This document shows positions 43,692-50,626 of a stretch of 50,626 bases of DNA, piece after piece. The position numbers and the translations under genes are program-made. The number at the start of each line of letters is the position of its first letter. The stretch's first letter is position 1. Origin of the DNA: Seison nebaliae (lineage: Eukaryota > Rotifera > Pararotatoria > Seisonacea > Seisonidae); the NCBI GenBank assembly GCA_023231475.1, contig JALJEE010002538.1, positions 1 through 50,626 on the forward strand. The letters run 5' to 3'. The notes below the pieces were generated by a model, which was not told where the DNA came from, did not search any database, and worked only from the letters and a program-made list of their open reading frames with translations.

Positions 43692-44380
43692 TCTTTAAAC
43701 GATGAACACCGTACAAGTTTTGAACGGAAAAATGAAAAAGAAATATTATCTTCTCACACTTTACAACACTCTCTTTTTATATCAAATTGTGCCGTGGCAA
43801 AAGACAAATCCGCTTTTCTTCCTAACCCCATCACTCTCCACTCTCCATCTCTCCAAACACATTTAATACATATTACATTTCCAATTTTTGGCTTTTGCCA
43901 TTCCACATTCTCCATTACATACGTGCCACTCGGCATATGCAATTGAAATTTAACGAGCCCCATTTAAAACTACCAAAATGAGCTGTTGCGATGGGGAAAT
44001 TGAACTTTTTTTTCCACGAATAAATTCCTTTTAAAACTCTTTTTAATTTTTTAAGCAAGTCATTTTCAGTCTTCTACCTCCACCTCCACAAACTCAATTA
44101 AATTCTTTTAAATTATTTCAAAAAATTATTAATAATTCTCATTTCCATAAATGATGATAATTAATTTAATTTCTATCAAATTTTCTCTCTTACATTATCA
44201 GTAAAATTATTATGAGAAATGATTATTATATTTCCATCATAAACATCAGATTTTTTTTTGAAAATATTAAAATTATAAATCTTCCAACAAACCGTATATT
44301 ATAAAGTTATGAATGTTTAGAAATATCGGTCGTATTTTTTATATGACAGGGAAAAATGTGAAAAATTTGAATGAAAAAAT
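43692..44380. other. Intergenic spacer
   Basis: Promoter region of DNAJC25 and 3' UTR of the channel gene; AT-rich. The 69-codon minus-strand frame at 43754-43963 has no supporting signal. Confidence 0.5.
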
Positions 44381-47044
44381 TTAAAAAAAAATTGATTGAT
44401 GATGAAGAAAAGAAAAGAATTTATGATAAATAATAAAAATGATTATTTCAATTAATTCGATGACGGTTAAACATGACATGCCGAATAGTAGGCCAGCTAT
44501 ACCGCCACATCCTTCGATGAACATGTATGTCGGTTTCTGATAAACTTGTCGTTTCACGTCGAACATATTTAATTTCCATTTTATATCGATCTCTAATAAG
44601 GATTGTCTAATGAAAACGAATAATTTCTATAAAATAGAAACGATCAAATGAGAAACCGATATGCTTCGTGACTCAAACATTTCCCATAATAATCGCGATG
44701 AGTGCAATTTCTCAATTTTTCTTTAATAGTTTCCGGTAATTGATTTCCGTATGATTTCGTTTCAATTTCATAATCGATGTAGAATGAGAATTTATCAGGC
44801 GGACAATGACATTGAGAATAATTGAAATTCTCTTTTAAAATTCAAATTTAGAAAATGATCTATTAATTCTAACTTATTGCATTAACCATAAAATCCCGTT
44901 TGTTGATATTATATACGCAGAATTCTTTCATGAATGAATCATCCCGACGAATAGGCGAAAAATTTTTTTTCATTTTACAATGACCCAATTCTTCGATTAC
45001 ATCGTCATTACAAAAACGGTAACAACTATCCTCAGACGGTTCAAGTCCGAAATTGTCAATTTGATTATTCGGAAATTCATTTTCATCGAAAGTTGCATGT
45101 TGATACTGATAATAAAATTTGTTAATTATTAACTAATTTAAATAATAAATGTCATTTGTGACTAACCCAAGTCAATTCCAATTTGACTTGACTGCGACTA
45201 CCTATTTGGATGGATTTCGAGATTTCTCTATCGTCCACTCGTTCCTTTGGTAAAGAGACGATTAATTGAACGGCTTTCTATTGAAGGGAAGGACATAATG
45301 TTAAATTTACGAAATCCGTTCCAATTTACGATAAATGATGGAACTGAACTTTATTCAAAATATATTGGTTAATATCATCCATTTCATACGTTTTAATATC
45401 GTAAAGCAATTCCAATCCTTCGTTTTTCGGACTGAAATGAGTTTCGTTAAAGAAATACTCAATACAAGTGTTATATGGACTCGTTCCAGTTCGTTTCCAC
45501 TAATTAAAAAAATTTAAATAATTATTAATTTTTGAATATATAAAATGGAATTATTATTAATTATTAACTTCTTTTGAGCATTTACGTCCATTGAATTTAC
45601 ATTCGAGTTCTTCGGGATGAACTTCGTCGGCAATGTAAACTTTCTCCACATCTTCAAATGGAAGTATGTAGAGAAGATTTCAAAGACGATAATTGAATGA
45701 GAAGGAACTTTCATGGAATTTTGATCGGGAATCGAGTTTGAAAATGAAGAACGCGGATAATTCAATTCGAAGTTGATTAATGTAACGATAAGATGGTGTG
45801 TCGTCCGGTTCATTGGGAATCATTAAACGATCCACCAAGTGCATAACTCGTGATAAGTTACCCTTAAATTCTTTCTCGTTTAATCGACCGATTGATGGTC
45901 CATGATAGAAGTAATTAAATTTCCATAAAATAATGAAATAATTGTTGAAACTGGTGCGGAAAGATGACATGTCAAACAATTGCTCGTCATTCAACATCAT
46001 CGAAACGAATTGGCTAAGAATTCCTTTCAATTCTTCCAGCCTGCCATCAAACGGTATCAATTTCTTCCATGTGAAAATTACTTCGAAGAAGAAAGTGTAG
46101 AAAATGGAATATTCTTCGGCGAGGAGAATGTATAATGGTATGGTCATGATTTCTTTCAAACAATCATCTTCGAATAAACGACCTTCTTCTTCCAACATCT
46201 CTCCAACTTCTCGAGTGATATACCTGAAAAGATTGGACGGTAAATTAGTCCATTCTTTGTAATTTAATAGAAATAAATTTTCTATCGCATTTCTTCTCAA
46301 TTTTGAATGATCGAAATTATAATTCAATTTTACATTCATTTCATTAAATTTCATATCGTATAATAAGAGAGCGTAATGTAACATGTTTTGATCAGGACAA
46401 ATATTAAACATATGATTTCCATTGACACAGACCATTTTAGTCGAGTTCGTACCAACGCAGAAAACCCGATAAAATTCGTGATATTTCTTCTTCATCCGTC
46501 TCACAACCTCCATCATCAATTCTAACAAAATTTCGGTGGCAACCTCTTCTAGGAGAAAATTCGATGCTTTCAAATTGAGAACGTGATCGACATATTTCAA
46601 ATAATTCACTATTTTTCCCGATTCTTTCGCACTTCGTGTCAATTGACGATATTTACCCACATAACACAAAATAATTCGGGGCATGGGCAGAGTCGATTGA
46701 TATTCTCGTGAAGTTACTGTCAACGTCGCTTTCGATAGATATGGTTGGAATTCATTGAAGAGACCAATTCCTAAAAAACTTAAAACTTGAGAGAAAATCA
46801 AATTTCTTAATTGATTATCGAGAAGGAAATTACCGAGTAAATTCAGAACCATCCAAACGGTTCTTGCACACTTTTTCTCACTTCGTCCGATGCGCAATAT
46901 TCCATGATGGGTCGATTTTAAGAGAAGCGAATTAACATGATCTTTCCCTCCCATTTTTTTTCTTCTGAACTTAAAATAATAAATTGATTCGGGGTCAATT
47001 CCATCAATGAATCGTCGAACATGACAATTAAACATGTAGTTCAT
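44381..47044 (-). CDS. DEG/ENaC (pickpocket-type) sodium channel subunit
   Basis: A multi-exon gene. A large 5' exon covers about 45735-47044. Further exons lie near 45530-45640, 45310-45510, 45170-45280, 44890-45120, 44655-44840 and 44381-44593. DEG/ENaC subunits form trimeric amiloride-sensitive cation channels. The cytoplasmic gating motif HG is seen in KSTHHGILRIG, before TM1. The post-TM1 segment LPMPRIILCYVGKY corresponds to the FPAVTIC block. The Cys-rich domain has ECKFNGRKCSKE, then WKRTGTSPYNTCIEYFFNET, EDSCYRFCNDDVIEELGHCKM and SQCHCPPDKFSFY. The last exon carries the TM2 selectivity region in GGIAGLLFGMSCLTVIELIE, matching GLFLGxSxLSxxE. The extracellular finger region is unusually long in the first exon. 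The exact start is uncertain: an upstream frame from about 47180 (MVNSAGNFDVF) may be a 5' exon. Mechanosensory, peptide-gated or osmoregulatory roles are all possible. Confidence 0.85.
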
Positions 47045-47495
47045 TTCCGAGCAAATTTCTTCCAGAAATTCTCGTCCATCATCAAATCAATATTTTCTTC
47101 CTTTATTTTTCCATTTAATCGATTGGTCAGATTGATAAATTTTTGTTTGAAGACATCAAAATTTCCGGCTGAATTTACCATTTTCTGATATGAGTCTTAT
47201 ATATTCCGACAGATTTTAATGAATGAAAAATATTCATTGTCAAATCAATTTTAAAAAATAGGGAAAATTATTGGAAAAATTCATAAGAGAATTTTTAATA
47301 AAAATGGCCTTTACAAATTAGAGAAGAAAAGGAAAATAATCGCCAAGTGAAAATTTGAAAGAGAATTTGGAGGAATTGAAATTTAAATAATCGTCAGTCA
47401 GTTTATCGTGAAAAAATCAATTGATGGTGTGTTCATATGAAAAGTTTTGTAAAAACATTGTTCGGTATTTTGAAGATTTGGGTAATGTTGGTAAT
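47045..47495. other. Divergent promoter region
   Basis: Between the start of the channel gene (minus) and the glycosyltransferase gene (plus). The part 47070-47182 on the minus strand reads as an open frame starting MVNSAGNFDVFKQKF and may be a 5' exon of the channel. The rest is AT-rich. Confidence 0.4.
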
Positions 47496-49268
47496 ATGAA
47501 AATGTTCAAGGTCAGGTGAGTGGAGGATGTCTGACGTAACGATGATAAAGTAATACGAAATAATTTGGCTATTTCTATTTATCTTATTTCAGCTGGTACG
47601 ATGTTTGCAATACTAAGTTAAGATTCTTAATTCGATTTTAATTTAAATTGTGTTTAAGGAAGATTCCGGTATCAATACATTGGACTATTCGTATTATTCC
47701 TGGTCTTCATCACACTCAATAGACGACACAAAAACCTGCTACATTTAGCTCAATATGGAGAGTCGTCATTGTCTCGAAAAATCATAAGGTCAAATCATAT
47801 CTCAGCGAGATTACACACGTTCGATTCGGTCGTTCACTGTTTCGACAAGTACATTTGGGAGACGAAAGAGGAATTATGTTTATATCAGACGGTTTTGGTG
47901 TCGAAGAGTTCGAAGCCATTTCGCCAAAAGAAATATTATTGTTCCATTCATATTTCCGAATTGAGTGCGACGTTTGTGACGACGGCGAACGTGGTCGTCA
48001 TTAAAGAACGGCCGTCACTATCCCGAGGAATCTATTCATTGGAATGTTATGTGAAATCGTTGAATTTTAAAAACATTTCCGCTTTGGACGTTCGACTCTT
48101 ATCAACGAGTTTCAATTCGAAAGACAGCAAATTACTCTTATTGGCGACGGATAATAATTTGACTGTTCGATGGTATCGGTCACCCAAAGAAGTTTTCATT
48201 TACGATACATGTTATTGTTCGGCACCTATCATGTTATTCGACGAGACGGATGTGGATGATCTTTATTCGCATATCTTCTATTATTTCCATTATAACGTCT
48301 CATTAATCGTCCTCCAATTCCACGACGAGGATGATAAACATATTAACGAAATTAAAAGTTTCATCTCCACCAATATGAATTCCCATCAAATTTTCGTCAT
48401 TCGTCGCATCTATTTGGGGAAATTGAGGAAACATATCGACCCTGATAAATTGATCATGTTCAATTCCTGTTTCCATCGATACAAATATCAATGCAAGTCC
48501 TTCATTTCTCATGATCCAGACGAAATTATCATACCATCGGAAGCGATGCGAACTCCAAATTTCAGTTTCAATTATTGGGATTTCGTCGTGGACACTTTCC
48601 GCAAAACCGGTTATCGACAGCGGAAAGCTGATCGTGGCTATTGCGCTTATTTCGATGCGAACGTCTTGTTAGACGAACGTGATACAAATAGTGTGATTTA
48701 TGCACTCAATTCCTGGTTTTCTAGTAGTATCAAATTACCATATATCAACGCTAAATTGGGGGGATGTTGCAACACCAGATTCCGTGTGATGGATACGAAC
48801 AATATCCGGAAATATGAGGACACATGTCGACATCATTACACGAATGTACTTAATTTAACGGCTCGTTCTACGGAAATGAGACAAAAGTTAACTTATCGTG
48901 GACGGCGATATGTGAGACCATTAGCATTCGAAATGGCTTTCGACGAATTTCAAAGGAAATATTTCTGCTTAACTCCTCTATTGCGCGGACTGGGAACACA
49001 TGATGGTATCGGTCAAAATCTTCATACATCATTCGACGATTACATCAAATTGAAATTACAATTTGAGAAATATATTTCCGATAACACTTATTCGGTCACG
49101 GTGCCAACTCAACACGGTTTAGTTCTGCATCATCGCATCTATTTAAAGGAGCACATTCTCGATGTGATAGCCAGCATGCCCGTATATCCGTGCAAGAGTC
49201 TTTATTATAATAGGGCCAATTCGATATTGGAAACATTTTGGAACAACGTGACAACCGACAATCGCTAA
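47496..49268 (+). CDS. Glycosyltransferase family 92, type II Golgi enzyme
   Basis: Exon 1 (47496-47515, MKMFKV) joins in phase across a 147-nt intron to 47663-49268, giving 541 residues. The join creates a classic type II signal anchor (about residues 9-24, YQYIGLFVLFLVFITL) after a short basic cytoplasmic tail. The catalytic part has the GT92/DUF23 order: a central segment PKEVFIYDTCYC, a block around YFHYNVSLIVLQFHD, then LIMFNSCFHRYKYQCKSF followed by HDPDEIIIP, the likely metal- and sugar-nucleotide-binding DxD-like site. Cysteines and His-rich stretches (CRHHYTN, LVLHHRIYLKEH) follow. In nematodes and insects this family includes galactosyltransferases that add beta-1,4-galactose to core fucose; the substrate here is unknown. 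AATAAA lies at 49394-49399. Confidence 0.8.
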
Positions 49269-49493
49269 TGAGGAAAATAAGAAAATTTTGTTAAGTTAAA
49301 AGAAAGATAAAATTCTTAAAGGATTTCATCTCACTTTTCAATAGTTCAATTATTTATTTGTTCAAATATGCTTTTTAGAAAAGTTTCGAGGAAAATAAAT
49401 CACTTTTTGGATATGTTTTTCTCTTAAAATTCTATTTTTATAATCATTCACAAATTGAATTAAATCTCTAATTAAATTTAAAAAATAATTAAA
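49269..49493. other. Convergent 3' spacer
   Basis: Contains the poly(A) signal of the glycosyltransferase gene at 49394-49399. AT-rich, nothing else seen. Confidence 0.5.
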
Positions 49494-49788
49494 TTAAATC
49501 TGGTTTGATAGTTCTTCTCGATTCCAAAATGGTGGCATCCGCCTCACTCGATCACATCCGAAATAAATTCGTCCGTGCATCATTCCCATTCGCAACATGA
49601 TCGAAGTATCTTCCACTCTCAATCCGAATTCGTGTTTTCTCTTCACTAATTGATTCTTTAACTCACTATTATTCGTCTCGGAATCTTATTATCGCAGTTA
49701 CCGATATTCCTCCATTTCCTATTCTATATTGTCGACGCATTTTCCGCCTCCTAGACAACTTTTCGTCATCGGGGCTCTTCCCCGACAT
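49494..49788 (-). CDS. Small basic protein, unrecognised
   Basis: Proposed exons 49737-49788 and 49494-49684 join in phase across a 52-nt intron, giving 80 residues. The second exon alone is a 63-codon frame of clearly protein-like composition, with few low-complexity stretches: LKNQLVKRKHEFGLRV, then EDTSIMLRMGMMHGRIYF and CDRVRRMPPFWNREEL. It lacks its own ATG near the start, so a simple ORF scan would miss it. The first exon encodes MSGKSPDDEKLSRRRKM. The donor (GTCGAC) is non-optimal, so the join is tentative. I do not recognise the family; the final PPFWN segment is distinctive and searchable. Confidence 0.45.
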
Positions 49789-50364
49789 CTCATCTTTCAT
49801 TCAACGCTGTATCACATCGAATCATTCCATCTTTTCTCACACCATCGTATATTATTCGATAAACGACTCACCTCTTTCTACTGAATTTCGTGAGTTCATC
49901 TTCTCGTTCTTATCAGTGTCTCGGTTACGTGATGAACAGGTACACGGTGATTTCGTCACCCTATAATTTTTAAGTGAAAACCGGTGATTTCGTCACCCAT
50001 AAAATGGTGATTTCGTCACCTCTTTTAGAGTATTTCGGTGATTTCGTCACCCATTTAGTCGTATTTCGGTCAATTCGTCACCCATTTAGTCGTATTTCGG
50101 TCAATTCGTCACCCATAATTATAATCGTTCAAGTTTTTATCGCAGTCAATATAAGTAATGGAAAAAATAATAAAGAAAATAAACATTTTAATTTAACGAT
50201 TTATTGGAAAGCTGATGAAATGATAATCCTGATCTGATGAGGAAATAATTCTATCTATTAGCGATGGTATATAATTTGCTTTAAATTTAGTTGAATAGTA
50301 ACAAATGTTGGCTTTAAAAAGTATTTCTTGATGGTTTCTAGTTATTTTAAAATTTTAAAATCGA
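49789..50364. other. Spacer with palindromic repeat array
   Basis: Holds the repeat cluster at 49946-50113 and AT-rich sequence on either side, before the transposase remnant. Confidence 0.5.
49946..50113. repeat. Six-copy palindromic repeat GGTGATTTCGTCACC
   Basis: Copies begin at 49946, 49983, 50006, 50037, 50068 and 50099; the last two carry GGTCAATTCGTCACC. Each full copy can form a 5-bp stem (GGTGA/TCACC) with a 5-nt TTTCG loop. The last four copies are spaced exactly 31 bp apart with a shared 16-bp spacer (CATTTAGTCGTATTTC and variants); earlier spacings are 37 and 23 bp. Confidence 0.9.
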
Positions 50365-50571
50365 ATGGATGTAAATAGTGAAACATTATGGGGTAGACTC
50401 AGCAGGGATGTCTATGCTGACATTAAGCAATTTCAAAGAGTGGAAGAATTAAAAACCAGGGTGACGTATTGTTGGGATAAAATCGAACAAAACTTTATTG
50501 ATAATTTAATTGATTCATTTCCACGACGAATAGTTGATGTCTTGAAAAATAAAGGTTCAGTTTGTTGCTAA
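50365..50571 (+). pseudogene. C-terminal remnant of a Tc1/mariner (Tc3-like) transposase
   Basis: A 68-residue frame matches the end of Tc1/mariner transposases. MDVNSETLWGRLSRDVY corresponds to the DLNPIENLWG-x-L-x-R-x-VY block after the second catalytic Asp. QFQRVEELK, then CWDKIEQNF and NLIDSFPRRIVDVLKNKG correspond to the terminal helices. The form WGRLSRDVY...QF is closest to the Tc3 subgroup. The DNA-binding domain and catalytic DDE core are absent upstream, so this is a truncated, non-functional copy. The start used here is just the first Met of the surviving frame. The element may continue past the window edge on the 3' side. Confidence 0.75.
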
Positions 50572-50626
50572 AAAGATGTTTTTTCCATAAATTTCTAAAG
50601 ATATGACACGCTTATTTAAAATTTAT

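Noticed and set aside
43368-43946. 192-codon plus-strand frame opposite DNAJC25
   Set aside because: Antisense shadow of the J-domain gene; the minus-strand protein is clearly the conserved one.
49946-50113. CRISPR-like array
   Set aside because: The repeats are short, palindromic and partly share their spacers. The sequence is a eukaryotic nuclear genome with no cas genes.
1-50626. tRNA or rRNA genes
   Set aside because: I looked for T-loop GTTCRANNC words with matching acceptor stems and for rRNA core sequences by eye and found none I could support.

Overview
This is nuclear DNA of a small animal, most likely an arthropod and perhaps an acariform mite; that assignment is inference. The DNA is AT-rich. 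Genes are compact and split by GT-AG introns, many only 43-80 nt long. Homologues are animal: tango/ARNT, a pickpocket-type DEG/ENaC channel, CLPTM1L, DNAJC25, AFG3L2, NTF2 and geranylgeranyltransferase I beta. Glutamine tracts built almost only from CAA are common, as are CA, GA and TAC microsatellites. I see no viral, plastid or bacterial block.

Layout. 1-1.8 kb: the 3' end of a plus-strand gene and two small membrane-protein genes on the minus strand. 1.8-6.6 kb: gene-poor, holding a 1,001-bp non-autonomous DNA transposon (2225-3225) with long imperfect terminal inverted repeats and a perfect 8-bp target duplication. 6.6-9.3 kb: a helical membrane ORFan, a small secreted precursor-like gene and NTF2. 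9.7-12.3 kb: a disordered polyQ protein. 13.3-16.9 kb: a 12-exon divergent HECT ubiquitin ligase, followed by the m-AAA protease AFG3L2 (17.0-19.4) and tango (19.9-22.5). 24.6-26.0 kb: a disordered basic protein. 27.2-28.1 kb: an orphan 7TM receptor. 29.9-31.0 kb: GGTase I beta. 31.4-39.1 kb: a head-to-tail pair of large paralogous kinase-domain genes, one with all catalytic residues and one a pseudokinase. 40.1-43.7 kb: CLPTM1L and DNAJC25. 44.4-47.2 kb: the DEG/ENaC channel. 47.5-49.3 kb: a GT92 glycosyltransferase. 49.5-50.6 kb: a tiny minus-strand gene, an array of palindromic repeats and the tail of a Tc3-like transposase.

There is no operon logic; most genes are independent housekeeping genes. 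The parts that look least described are the kinase/pseudokinase pair with its shared non-kinase flanks, the divergent HECT ligase, the two repeat systems, and several short ORFans with signal or anchor sequences. Exon models were built by hand from splice signals and reading-phase continuity. The HECT, tango, AFG3L2, NTF2, GGTase and GT92 models close in phase; N-termini of CLPTM1L, DEG/ENaC and the pseudokinase remain open.
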